A stretch of DNA of 64,000 nt from Undibacter mobilis (GTDB lineage: Bacteria; Pseudomonadota; Alphaproteobacteria; Rhizobiales; Xanthobacteraceae). A model generated the notes under the pieces. The model searched no databases, was not told the DNA's origin, and worked only from the letters and a program-made list of their open reading frames with translations. A program made the position numbers and the translations under genes. The stretch spans positions 496,001 through 560,000 of the forward strand of contig NZ_QRGO01000002.1 of the NCBI RefSeq assembly GCF_003367195.1, read 5' to 3'. Of the stretch, positions 52,578-61,235 are shown one piece after another (positions within the stretch are counted from its first letter, which is position 1; each line of letters opens with the position of its first letter).

Positions 52578-53720
52578 ATGACATCGACCGAAAAAACGAT
52601 CCAAATTCGCAATCTGACCAAGCGCTATGCCGGCAATGCCGTCGTCGATCGCGTGTCTCTCGATGTGGCTGACGGAGAATTCGTGACGCTGCTCGGCCTC
52701 AGCGGCTCCGGCAAATCGACGACACTGATGACCGTTGCCGGTTTCGTCGATCCCGATGAAGGTGCGATCATCATCTCCGGCCGCGATGTCACGGCGCTGG
52801 AGCCCGAGAAGCGCAATCTCGGTGTCGTTTTTCAGAACTATGCCCTGTTTCCGCATCTGAACGTGTTCGACAACATCGCCTTTCCCCTGAAAATGCGCGG
52901 CGTCGCCAAGGCGAAGATTGAGACCGAAGTCGGTCGGGTGCTCGACCTGGTTTCGCTGCAGGGCTACGGCCAGCGGCGCATATCGCAGCTGTCCGGCGGC
53001 CAGCAACAGCGCATCGCGCTGGCGCGAGCGCTGGTGTTCGCGCCTCGCGTCCTGCTGATGGATGAGCCGCTCGGCGCGCTTGACCGCCAGCTCAGGGAGC
53101 AGCTGCAAACCGAAATCCGGCGAATACACCGGCAGCTTGGCGTTACGATCCTCTATGTGACCCACGACCAGGAGGAAGCGCTGTCGATGTCGGATCGCAT
53201 CGCGATCATGGCCCATGGACGCATTCAACAGGTCGGGACGCCATCGGAGATTTATCTGTCGCCCTCAAATCGCTTCGTCGCCGGCTTTTTTGGTGAATCG
53301 AACTTCCTGGACGTTAGCCTTGAGCGATCGGACGGATCGAATGTGATACTCCGACCGAAGACCGCGCCCGGCATTGCCTTGCGGGCGGCACACCGCCAGC
53401 AATCCGGCGGTACGCCGGCCTCTGTGATGGTGCGTCCTGAGGCGATCGCCATCGACACGGCGTCGGATGCCACATTCGACAACAATCTGGCCGGCACCGT
53501 CGAGCATATCGACTTTCTCGGAGCGACCACGCGCATCGTCGTTCGCACCGAGGCCGGCCCTATGACCGTTCGAACCGGCCGCCTCGATGCGGTGACGAGG
53601 ATCGCCCCCGGCAGCGAAGTCTGGCTGAAATGGCAAGCCACTGAGACAATGGCGTATCCGGCGGACACGCAGGAAGCGGCGCCGGAAAATCCGGCGGCCG
53701 AACCTCAGTCAGCCGGTTAG
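52578..53720 (+). CDS. ABC transporter ATP-binding protein (PotA-like)
   Basis: This is a 380-residue ATPase. Walker A GLSGSGKSTT is near residue 40, the Q-loop is FQNYALFPHL, the signature is QLSGGQQQRIALARAL, Walker B is VLLMDEPLGALD and the H-loop is VTHDQEEAL. A C-terminal TOBE-type domain starts near residue 285 (SVMVRPEAIAID). The ATG at 52578 is chosen because the frame upstream only shadows the permease gene. It ends the importer set before the GMC gene. Confidence 0.92.
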   Translation: MTSTEKTIQIRNLTKRYAGNAVVDRVSLDVADGEFVTLLGLSGSGKSTTLMTVAGFVDPDEGAIIISGRDVTALEPEKRNLGVVFQNYALFPHLNVFDNIAFPLKMRGVAKAKIETEVGRVLDLVSLQGYGQRRISQLSGGQQQRIALARALVFAPRVLLMDEPLGALDRQLREQLQTEIRRIHRQLGVTILYVTHDQEEALSMSDRIAIMAHGRIQQVGTPSEIYLSPSNRFVAGFFGESNFLDVSLERSDGSNVILRPKTAPGIALRAAHRQQSGGTPASVMVRPEAIAIDTASDATFDNNLAGTVEHIDFLGATTRIVVRTEAGPMTVRTGRLDAVTRIAPGSEVWLKWQATETMAYPADTQEAAPENPAAEPQSAG

Positions 53721-53733
53721 GTTTCTCCCGTAG

Positions 53734-55365
53734 ATGGCGACCGAGACTTACGACAGCATTATCATTGGCGGCGGGTCGGCGGGATGCGTCGTTGCAAACC
53801 GTCTCTCCGCTCGTTCGGGCCGGCGTGTTCTGCTGCTGGAGGCAGGCCGGCAGGAACAAAGCCCGCTCATCCGAATGCCTGCGGGCTTCGCGTCCGTCAG
53901 CAGCAACTCACGTTTTCTCTGGGGCTACAGCACTGAACCCGAGCCCTATCTCGACAACAGACGGATTGCGTGCGAGCGCGGACGTTTGCTTGGTGGCTGT
54001 TCGTCCATCAATGCAATGGCCTTCGTTCGGGGACATCCGGCTGACTTTGACGGCTGGGCCACGGTGGCCGGCGCTCAGTGGAGCTATGCGAATTGCCTGC
54101 CCCACTTCAAATCGCTGGAGCGTTTCTCCGAGCCTAAGGGCCCGAGAGGCAATAACGGCCCTCTCTCGGTCATTGCGCCAGAATATTCGTGTGCGCTGAA
54201 CGAGCTCTTTGTGCAGGCGTGCGTTAGCGCCGGATTCCCCCAGGTCAAGGATATCAACGCGACCAAACCCGATGGCGTTGGTCCCATGGACCAGACGATC
54301 GACCACGGCGAACGGGCGTCGGCTGCGACTGCATTTCTGGCTCCGCTGCGGAGGCACCCCAATCTCGAAGTCCGTACGGCCGCTCTGGTCACAAGAATTG
54401 TCTTGTCGCGCGGCCGGGCTATTGGTGTCGAGATTTCAACCGCGCGCGGCACATCCACGATTTATGCCAACGAGATCGTCCTGAGCGCCGGCACAATCAA
54501 TTCGCCGCAATTGCTGATGCTGTCTGGTATCGGTCCGTCTGATCACCTACGCGAGACAGGCGTCGAGCCGGTTCATGACCTCCCCGGTGTCGGCCAGAAT
54601 CTTCAGGATCACGTTGACGTCAGCCTGATGAAAGAATGCGTCGCGCCGATTTCTGCGTCGCCTCTGCTTGCGCCCCACAGGAAACTGCTGCTCGGCCTGC
54701 GTTGGCTTTTGTCGAGCGGCGGCCCGGGTGCGACCAATCACTTTGAGGTAGCGGCCTATGTCCGCACGTCGCCCGAGCTCCAGCGACCTGACATTCAGTA
54801 CTGTTTCATCCCCATGCTGACGTCGACCGACGGAAGCCGGATGGGTAAAGGCCACGGCTATCAGATCGCCGTGATGCTCCTGCAGCCGAAAAGCCGCGGG
54901 ACGGTCATGCTGCGGGATCGCAATCCGCTTTCCCCGCCCCTTATACGGTTCAACTACCTGAAGGAACCGGATGATATCCATTCGTTGCGCCAAGGCCTTG
55001 TAACGCTCCGGCGAATTCTGGACGAAGCGCCCATGGCGGCGGTGTCCGGAGAGGAACTGTCGCCAGGCCCGTCAAACGTGACCGACTCCGACCTCGACCG
55101 TTTCATCCGGGCGACCGCCAAATCGACGCATCATCCCTGCGGCACCTGCCGCATGGGCAACGATGACAGTTCGGTCGTTGACGGCTGGGGCCGCGTGCAT
55201 GGGATAGAGGGTTTGCGCGTCGTTGACGCTTCGATCATGCCGGTCATCACGGCGGGCAACATCAATGCGCCGACGATGATGATCGCGGAGAAAATCGCCA
55301 ACCACATGCTTTCAGGCGCAACGGCCCGGCCGCGCGCGCAGCGTGCCTTTGGCCGCACGGAATGA
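53734..55365 (+). CDS. GMC family oxidoreductase (choline dehydrogenase-like)
   Basis: This is a 543-residue FAD flavoprotein that oxidises an alcohol. The FAD site IIIGGGSAGCVVANRLS opens it, GRLLGGCSSINAMAFVRGHPAD is the first GMC signature near residue 86, and SAGTINSPQLLMLSGIG is the second near 253. The catalytic histidine is in STHHPCGTCRMG near 468. It begins 13 bases after the ATPase gene and so is part of the operon, implying that the imported compound carries an alcohol group. Choline, glycol and polyethylene-glycol dehydrogenases share this layout. Confidence 0.92.
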   Translation: MATETYDSIIIGGGSAGCVVANRLSARSGRRVLLLEAGRQEQSPLIRMPAGFASVSSNSRFLWGYSTEPEPYLDNRRIACERGRLLGGCSSINAMAFVRGHPADFDGWATVAGAQWSYANCLPHFKSLERFSEPKGPRGNNGPLSVIAPEYSCALNELFVQACVSAGFPQVKDINATKPDGVGPMDQTIDHGERASAATAFLAPLRRHPNLEVRTAALVTRIVLSRGRAIGVEISTARGTSTIYANEIVLSAGTINSPQLLMLSGIGPSDHLRETGVEPVHDLPGVGQNLQDHVDVSLMKECVAPISASPLLAPHRKLLLGLRWLLSSGGPGATNHFEVAAYVRTSPELQRPDIQYCFIPMLTSTDGSRMGKGHGYQIAVMLLQPKSRGTVMLRDRNPLSPPLIRFNYLKEPDDIHSLRQGLVTLRRILDEAPMAAVSGEELSPGPSNVTDSDLDRFIRATAKSTHHPCGTCRMGNDDSSVVDGWGRVHGIEGLRVVDASIMPVITAGNINAPTMMIAEKIANHMLSGATARPRAQRAFGRTE

Positions 55366-55407
55366 AATATCGCTCAGCAGCATGTCCGTCCCGCCGAGGT
55401 TCGCAGA

Positions 55408-55724
55408 TTGCGGGTGCCGTCACACGAGAACATCAAGAGCATGCTGGCCAAAAATGCGCCGATGCAGCTTTGGGGGCACAAGTTCTGCGCTGAGGTCGGC
55501 AAAGATGTCACCAACGTCAGCACGTACAAGACCCAGAGCTGCCAAGGTTACGCCAAGCGCACCGCGAAGCGGATGCTCTCAGCGACTCACAAGCGGCACG
55601 CTCACCGGATGGCAGAGACATCGGCAAACGAAACGGTGACATCCGTTCAGAATGAGGCGTCGGAAGACGTTCAGAATGGAAAATCGGTCAAGGCCAGAAG
55701 GCGCGGATTTTCAAAGCTTAAAGC
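55408..55724 (+). pseudogene. coding-like stretch of unknown origin abutting tRNA-Gln
   Basis: This stretch keeps an open frame with GC-rich third codon positions (KSMLAKNAPMQLWGHKFCAEV and on), so it looks like a gene or the remains of one. I recognise no family. The frame has no convincing ATG with a ribosome site and no stop before it runs antisense through the whole tRNA gene, so the true 3' end appears lost. It may be a remnant of DNA inserted beside the tRNA. Confidence 0.35.
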
Positions 55725-55799
55725 TGGCTGGGGCGGGAGGGATCGAACCTCCGAATGGCGGAATCAAAATCCGCTGCCTTACCGCTTGGCTACGCCCCA
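55725..55799 (-). tRNA. tRNA-Gln (anticodon TTG)
   Basis: Read on the minus strand it is a 75-base cloverleaf ending in an encoded CCA. The 7-bp acceptor stem (TGGGGCG with CGCCCCA), the anticodon loop TTTTGAT closed by GCGGA/TCCGC, and the T arm GGAGGTTCGATCCCTCC are all intact. The anticodon TTG reads CAA glutamine codons. Confidence 0.96.
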
Positions 55800-55953
55800 A
55801 CACATGACCCTCGGTCATGAATCGTCATGGACCCGGCAGGACGGGCGGACCATAGCGATGCCGCCCGGTATCCGCAACATGCTCTAGCCCGTTGATCCTC
55901 AAGGATTCTTCGTCCCGCTTCCGCCCGCCCCCCGGCCCGGCTAGATTGCCGCC

Positions 55954-57678
55954 ATGACATACCGCGCCCCCGTCGCCGACATCGCCTTCGCCCTCAAACA
56001 CGCCGCCGGCCTCAAAGCCGCCCTGACCGAGGGCCTCTACGGCGACCTCGACGAGGCCACCGTCGACTCCGTGCTGGAAGAAGCCGGCAAATTCGCCTCC
56101 GACGTGATCGCCCCGCTCAACGCCGTCGGCGACAAGTTCGGCACGCCGTTCAAGGACGGCAACGTCACCACGCCGCCCGGCTGGAAGGCGGCCTACACCG
56201 CCTGGGCCGCCGCCGGCTGGAACGGCCTCGCCTCGCCCGCCGATTTCGGCGGCCAGGAACTGCCGCACGCCGTCAACGCCGCCTGCATCGAAATGTGGAA
56301 CGCGGCGTCGATGGCCTTCGGCATCGGCCCGGTGCTGACCATGGCCGCGGTCGATGCGCTGCACGCCTATGGCAGCGACCACCTCAAGCAGACATATCTC
56401 GAAAAGCTGATCAGCGGCGAATGGATGGGCACGATGCAGCTCACCGAGCCGCAGGCCGGCTCCGATGTCGGCGCGCTGCGCACCAAGGCCGAGCGCGCGC
56501 CCGATGGCAGCTATCGCATCACCGGTTCCAAGATCTTCATCACCTACGGCGAACACGACCTCACCGACAACATCATCCACTTCGTGCTCGCCCGCCTGCC
56601 CGACGCGCCGGCCGGCACCAAGGGCATCTCGCTTTTCCTCGTCCCGAAATTCATGCCGGACGGCTCGCGCAACGATGTGCGCGCGCATTCGCTCGAACAC
56701 AAGATGGGCATTCACGCCTCGCCGACCTGCACCATGGTCTATGGCGACAAGGGCGGCGCCACCGGCTGGCTGATCGGCGAAGAGCACAAGGGCATGCTCT
56801 GCATGTTCACGATGATGAACCGGGCGCGGCTCGCGGTCGGGCTTCAGGGCGTCGCCATTGCCGATCGTGCGTTGCAGCAAGCCTGGGCCTATGCGCGCGA
56901 CCGCAAGCAGATGGGCAAGGCCATCATCGACTATCCCGATGTCAAGCGCATGCTGCTGACGATGCGCTCGCTGACCGGCGCGGCCCGCGCCATCTCTTAC
57001 GCCACCGGCGTCGCGCTCGATCGCTCGATCCGCGCCAAGGACCCCGCGGCGCGGGAGAAAGCGCTGGCGCGCTGCTCGCTGCTCACGCCCGTGGCGAAAG
57101 CCTTCTCGACCGATATAGGCATCGAGGTCGCCTCGCTCGGCGTTCAGGTGCATGGCGGCATGGGGTTCATCGAGGAAACCGGCGCCGCGCAGCACTATCG
57201 CGACGCGCGTATCGCCGCGATCTACGAAGGTACCAACGGCATCCAGGCGATCGATCTCGTCACCCGCAAGGTGCCGCTCGAAGGCGGCAATACGGTCCGC
57301 CTCTATATGAATGAGTTGCGGGATATCGTGACGGCCGTGCAGGCAAGCAACAATCCGGCATTCGGTGAAACGGCGGCACGCCTGAACGAAGCCATCGACA
57401 GCCTCGAACGCGCGACGCAATGGCTCCTGTCGCAAAAGACTTCCGAAACCACGCTGGCCGGCGCGACGCCCTATCTCCGGCTGTTCGGCACCGCCGCCGG
57501 CGGCTGCATGCTGGCCGAGCAGGCGTTGATCGCGCTGCGCGAGAACGATGACAGCGCATCGCGCACGGCGCTGGCGCGGTTCTTCGCCGAGAATATCGCG
57601 GTTCAGGCCACCGGACTCGAGCGCAACGTCACCGAAGGCGCGCAGAGCATTACCGACGCGGAAGCGGCGTTGGCGTAA
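55954..57678 (+). CDS. acyl-CoA dehydrogenase with C-terminal extension (DmdC-like)
   Basis: This is a 574-residue FAD enzyme of the long acyl-CoA dehydrogenase subgroup that includes 3-methylmercaptopropionyl-CoA dehydrogenase. MTYRAPVADIAFALKH is the typical start. MQLTEPQAGSDVGALRTKAE near residue 155 is the first family signature, VQVHGGMGFIEETGAAQHYRD near 400 the second, and the catalytic glutamate E425 is in IYEGTNGIQA. A helical C-terminal domain follows. It is the first gene after tRNA-Gln. Substrate chain length cannot be read. Confidence 0.93.
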   Translation: MTYRAPVADIAFALKHAAGLKAALTEGLYGDLDEATVDSVLEEAGKFASDVIAPLNAVGDKFGTPFKDGNVTTPPGWKAAYTAWAAAGWNGLASPADFGGQELPHAVNAACIEMWNAASMAFGIGPVLTMAAVDALHAYGSDHLKQTYLEKLISGEWMGTMQLTEPQAGSDVGALRTKAERAPDGSYRITGSKIFITYGEHDLTDNIIHFVLARLPDAPAGTKGISLFLVPKFMPDGSRNDVRAHSLEHKMGIHASPTCTMVYGDKGGATGWLIGEEHKGMLCMFTMMNRARLAVGLQGVAIADRALQQAWAYARDRKQMGKAIIDYPDVKRMLLTMRSLTGAARAISYATGVALDRSIRAKDPAAREKALARCSLLTPVAKAFSTDIGIEVASLGVQVHGGMGFIEETGAAQHYRDARIAAIYEGTNGIQAIDLVTRKVPLEGGNTVRLYMNELRDIVTAVQASNNPAFGETAARLNEAIDSLERATQWLLSQKTSETTLAGATPYLRLFGTAAGGCMLAEQALIALRENDDSASRTALARFFAENIAVQATGLERNVTEGAQSITDAEAALA

Positions 57679-57686
57679 CGATCCGC

Positions 57687-57785
57687 CCTCATCCTGAGGA
57701 GCGCACAAAGTGCGCGTCTCGAAGGATGGGGCGGCCATATGGTTCGAGACGGCGCTTCGCGCCTCCTCACCATGAGGCCGATCAA
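57687..57785. repeat. direct repeat family A, left copy
   Basis: It begins CCTCATCCTGAGGAGCGC and ends CCTCACCATGAGGCCGATCAA, with internal GTCTCGAAGGA and ATGGTTCGAGAC arms that pair. The same blocks recur in the same orientation at 58690-58821, on the other side of the SDR gene. Confidence 0.85.
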
Positions 57786-57815
57786 TGCAAAGAATAACGG
57801 CTGGGAGGCTGCACC

Positions 57816-58679
57816 ATGTCCCTCAAGGGCAAAACCCTGTTCATCACCGGCGCGTCGCGCGGCATCGGCCTCGCGATCGCGCTGCGCGCCGCACGCGACG
57901 GCGCCAACATTGCCATCGCCGCCAAAACCACCGAACCGCACCCCAAGCTCGAAGGCACGATCTATTCGGCGGCTGACGATATCGAGAAGGCGGGCGGCAA
58001 GGCGCTGCCGCTGATCGTCGATGTGCGCGAAGAAGCGCAGGTCAAAGAGGCGCTCGACAAGACCGCGGCGACTTTCGGCGGCCTCGACATCGTCGTCAAC
58101 AATGCCAGCGCCATTTCGCTGACGCCGGTCGCCGCGACCGACATGAAGCGCTTTGACCTGATGCACCAGATCAATGCGCGCGGCACCTTCATGGTGTCGA
58201 AATATGCCCTGCCCCATCTTCAAAAATCGGCGAACCCGCACATATTGATGCTGTCGCCGCCGCTCGACATGGCGACCAAATGGTTCGCGCCGCACACCGC
58301 CTATTCGATGGCCAAATTCGGCATGAGCCTCGTTGTGCTCGGTCTCGCCGGCGAACAGCACGGCAAGATCGCGGTCAACGCGCTGTGGCCGCGCACCACC
58401 ATCGCCACCGCGGCGGTGAGGAACCTGCTGGGCGGCGATGCGCTGATCAACATGTCGCGCAAGCCGGACATTCTCGCCGAGGCGGCCTGGCGCGTCTTCC
58501 AGAAACCCAAGACGTTCACCGGCCACTTCCTGATCGACGACACCTTCCTCGCCGCCGAAGGCATCAGCGACTTCGATCAATATCGGGTGAACCCGAGCCA
58601 GCCCTTGCAGGTCGATTTCTTCGTACCGGACGACATGCCGCCGCCGGCGGGGGTGAGTTTGAAGGCGATGAAAACGTAG
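57816..58679 (+). CDS. SDR family oxidoreductase (HSDL2-like)
   Basis: This is a 287-residue short-chain dehydrogenase of the HSDL2 subgroup. TGASRGIGLAIALRAARDGA is the nucleotide site; the following AAKTTEPHPKLEGTIYSAA is specific to HSDL2-type proteins. NNASA is near residue 91, and the pair is in YSMAKFG near 169. No C-terminal SCP2 domain is present. It is bracketed by two direct copies of repeat family A. Confidence 0.9.
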   Translation: MSLKGKTLFITGASRGIGLAIALRAARDGANIAIAAKTTEPHPKLEGTIYSAADDIEKAGGKALPLIVDVREEAQVKEALDKTAATFGGLDIVVNNASAISLTPVAATDMKRFDLMHQINARGTFMVSKYALPHLQKSANPHILMLSPPLDMATKWFAPHTAYSMAKFGMSLVVLGLAGEQHGKIAVNALWPRTTIATAAVRNLLGGDALINMSRKPDILAEAAWRVFQKPKTFTGHFLIDDTFLAAEGISDFDQYRVNPSQPLQVDFFVPDDMPPPAGVSLKAMKT

Positions 58680-58689
58680 CGCCCCTCCG

Positions 58690-58821
58690 CCTCATCCTGA
58701 GGGGCCCGCCATCAGCGCATTTACGCGCGTCTTCGACGCGCTATGGCGGGCGTCTCGAAGGAAGGGGCGGCCACATGGTTCGAGACTGTTACACAGCGCT
58801 CCTCACCATGAGGCCGATCAA
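58690..58821. repeat. direct repeat family A, right copy
   Basis: Shares CCTCATCCTGAGG, GTCTCGAAGGA, GGGGCGGCCACATGGTTCG and the terminal CCTCACCATGAGGCCGATCAA with the left copy, with an extra 30-base palindrome (GCCCGCCAT..ATGGCGGGC) inside. Confidence 0.85.
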
Positions 58822-58867
58822 CGATTGAGCACTTTCATCTCGGCTTCCAAGCTACTAGATTCGGCCA

Positions 58868-59797
58868 ATGACCACGCTCCTCATTTCCCATCCCGCCTGT
58901 GTCGATCATGTCGTGCCGTCCGGCCACCCGGAACGGCCGGAGCGCATGCGCGCGGTCGAGGAAGCGCTTGCCGCCGAACAGTTTCAGAACCTGGCGCGCG
59001 AACAGGCGCCGATGGCCGATGGCGACATTGTCAGCCTCGCCCACCCGCTCGACTATTTCGAGGCGGTCCGCGAAGCCTCGCCCTCCGAAGGCATGGTGCG
59101 CATCGACGCCGACACCTCGATGTCGCCGGGCTCGTTCGAGGCGGCGCTGCGCTGCGCCGGCGGGGCGGTGCTGGCGGTCGATGAGGTGATGACCGGCAAG
59201 GCGGCCAATGCCTTTGTCGCCACGCGCCCGCCCGGCCATCACGCCGAGACGGCCAAGCCGATGGGCTTCTGCTTCTTCAACAATGCCGCAATCGCGGCGC
59301 GCTACGCGCAGCAAAAGCATGGCATCGAGCGGGCCGCCATTATCGACTTCGACGTGCATCACGGCAACGGCACGCAGGATATCTTCTGGGCCGACAAATC
59401 GGTGCTCTATACCTCGACGCACGAAATGCCGCTTTATCCCGGCACCGGCGCCATCGGCGAACGCGGCGAATTCGACACCATCGTCAATGCGCCGTTGCGC
59501 GCCGGCGACGGCGGCGAGCAGTTCCGCGAGGCGCTCGAGACCGTGATCCTGCCGCGGCTGCGCCGCTTCTCGCCGGACCTCGTCATCATCTCGGCCGGCT
59601 TCGATGCGCATACACGCGACCCGCTCGCCAACCTCAATCTGGTCGAGGCGGATTATGCGTGGGTGACGAAGAAGCTGATGGAAATCGCCGACGAGACGGC
59701 ACAAGGCCGTGTCGTGTCGCTGCTTGAAGGCGGCTACGATCTTCAGGGCCTGGCGCGTTCCGTCGCCGCGCATGTCACCGCGTTGATGCGGGGGTAG
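58868..59797 (+). CDS. histone deacetylase family protein (acetylpolyamine amidohydrolase/AcuC-like)
   Basis: This is a 309-residue zinc hydrolase of the arginase/deacetylase fold, removing acyl groups from lysines or polyamines. RPPGHHAE at residues 120-127 holds the two catalytic histidines. DFDVHHGNGTQ at residues 160-170 holds the zinc ligands D162 and H164, and SAGFDAHTRDP near 240 the third ligand. It starts after repeat A in the conserved run toward xseB-dxs. Bacterial substrates of this subgroup are mostly unknown. Confidence 0.92.
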   Translation: MTTLLISHPACVDHVVPSGHPERPERMRAVEEALAAEQFQNLAREQAPMADGDIVSLAHPLDYFEAVREASPSEGMVRIDADTSMSPGSFEAALRCAGGAVLAVDEVMTGKAANAFVATRPPGHHAETAKPMGFCFFNNAAIAARYAQQKHGIERAAIIDFDVHHGNGTQDIFWADKSVLYTSTHEMPLYPGTGAIGERGEFDTIVNAPLRAGDGGEQFREALETVILPRLRRFSPDLVIISAGFDAHTRDPLANLNLVEADYAWVTKKLMEIADETAQGRVVSLLEGGYDLQGLARSVAAHVTALMRG

Positions 59798-59802
59798 CAC
59801 TC

Positions 59803-59904
59803 GTCATTCCGGGGCGCTCGCGCAGCGAGCGAACCCGGAATCCAGATACGCATTCTATCCGGTCTGGATTCCGGGTTCGCACCTTCGGTGCGCCCCGGAA
59901 TGAC
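59803..59904. repeat. direct repeat family B, left copy
   Basis: Begins GTCATTCCGGGGCG and ends GCGCCCCGGAATGAC, a perfect terminal inverted pair, with GGATTCCGGGTTCGCACC inside. The last 39 bases recur exactly at the end of the copy at 60671-60774. Confidence 0.88.
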
Positions 59905-59914
59905 TTGTTCGTCG

Positions 59915-60631
59915 CTATTTGGCCGTCAGCCCGCCATCGATCGGCAGATCCGCGCCGGTGATGAACGCCGCCTGGTCCGACAACAGATAGACGCACAAGG
60001 CCGCAACTTCGCTTGGCTGGCCCATGCGGCCGAGCGGAATCTCCGCGCTCATCTTCTCCATGGCACTGGCCGGATCGCGCGCGGTGCGGGCGATGTTGTC
60101 GACCATCGGACCTTCGAGGAACGACGGGCACACGGCATTGCAGCGGATCGGTGGCTTGTTGCGCGCGCCGAGCAGCGCCACGGATTTCGTCAGCAGCGAC
60201 ACGCCACCTTTCGAAGCGTTGTAGGCGGCAAGATTGTGCCCGCCGACCAGCCCCGACACCGACGACAGATTGACGATCGAGCCGCCGCGTTCCTTCAGCA
60301 ACGGAAAGACGTATTTGCAGCCGAGAAAAGTGCCGTCGAGATTGATCGACAGGACACGCCGCCATGTCGCGAAGTCGAGCTTCTCGACGCTGCCGATGGC
60401 GACGATGCCGGCGGCATTCACCAGCCCGTCAATCGCGCCGTGGCGCTCGCTGATCTCGGCGACAACGCGCTGCCAGTCAGCTTCCGCGGTGACGTCGAGC
60501 GCGAGGTCCGCACCTTTGAGGTCCGTGGCGATCGCGAGAGCGCCCTGCGCGCGCACGGCAGCGACGACGGTAGAGCCGACGGCCCCGGCCGCGCCGGTGA
60601 TGAGGATGATTTTGTCTTTCAGATTTGGCAT
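59915..60631 (-). CDS. SDR family oxidoreductase
   Basis: This is a 238-residue classical short-chain dehydrogenase. TGAAGAVGSTVVAAVRAQGA is the nucleotide site, NAAG is near residue 78, LSSVSGLVG holds the serine and YNASKGG near 145 the tyrosine-lysine pair. FITGADLPIDGGLTAK ends it. It runs against the direction of its neighbours and is bracketed by two direct copies of repeat family B, 10 and 39 bases away, which may reflect insertion. Confidence 0.9.
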   Translation of the reverse strand: MPNLKDKIILITGAAGAVGSTVVAAVRAQGALAIATDLKGADLALDVTAEADWQRVVAEISERHGAIDGLVNAAGIVAIGSVEKLDFATWRRVLSINLDGTFLGCKYVFPLLKERGGSIVNLSSVSGLVGGHNLAAYNASKGGVSLLTKSVALLGARNKPPIRCNAVCPSFLEGPMVDNIARTARDPASAMEKMSAEIPLGRMGQPSEVAALCVYLLSDQAAFITGADLPIDGGLTAK

Positions 60632-60670
60632 GCGGACTTCTTACTTCACCCTCCCCTGCCATCAAACCCA

Positions 60671-60774
60671 GTCATTCCGGGGCGCGGCCGAAAGGCCGCG
60701 AGCGCGGAATCCATATCCCCTGTGCTGCGAAGTATGGATTCCGGGTTCGCACCTTCGGTGCGCCCCGGAATGAC
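60671..60774. repeat. direct repeat family B, right copy
   Basis: Same ends and the same terminal 39 bases as the left copy; only the inner loops differ (GGCCGAAAGGCC here, CTCGCGCAGCGAG there). Confidence 0.88.
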
Positions 60775-60859
60775 GAGGTATGTGAATAACCCCAGCTCCC
60801 CGCACTATCCTCAGGCGGCCTCGATCTCTAGGATGCCGCCGAAACCGGGATTTGCGAGC

Positions 60860-61111
60860 ATGGCCGAAGCCTCCAACACCGACGTCAAGAAACTGACCTT
60901 CGAGCGCGCGATCGAGGAACTCGAATCGATCGTGAAGCGGCTGGAAGAAGGCAAGGTTCCGCTCGAGGAGTCGGTAGCGATTTACGAGCGCGGCGAGGTC
61001 CTCAAGGCCCGCTGCGAGGAGCTGCTGCGCCAGGCCGAGGCCCGGGTCGAGAAGATCACCCTCGACGCCTCCGGCAAGCCCGCCGGAACCGTTCCGCTGG
61101 ACGTGGATTAA
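60860..61111 (+). CDS. xseB: exodeoxyribonuclease VII small subunit
   Basis: This is an 83-residue helical subunit of exonuclease VII, which degrades single-stranded DNA with XseA. LTFERAIEELESIVKRLEEG at residues 12-31 and VPLEESVAIYERGEVL are the family signature. The ATG at 60860 (MAEASNTDVKKL) is chosen; the frame stays open far upstream through the repeat without any family match. It lies next to dxs, a common arrangement. Confidence 0.95.
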   Translation: MAEASNTDVKKLTFERAIEELESIVKRLEEGKVPLEESVAIYERGEVLKARCEELLRQAEARVEKITLDASGKPAGTVPLDVD

Positions 61112-61235
61112 GCCCAGATCAGGCCTCGCGCCCAGGCCCGGGCGCGGCGAATTGCCCTGTTCGGTCAATATGGTGTAAGCCAGCCCTTGCCGGCCTTGTG
61201 CGCGACCGCCTGCCGGTTTGCGACCGGAGTCCATT

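Noticed and set aside
51702..53720. A 672-codon frame that would fuse a long extension to the PotA-like ATPase
   Set aside because: The extension only shadows the PotC-like gene in another frame; the ATPase domain starts at 52578 with family-like sequence.
55825..57738. A 637-codon open frame antisense to the acyl-CoA dehydrogenase gene
   Set aside because: It mirrors the real gene, has no family motif and covers its full length as high-GC genes often do.
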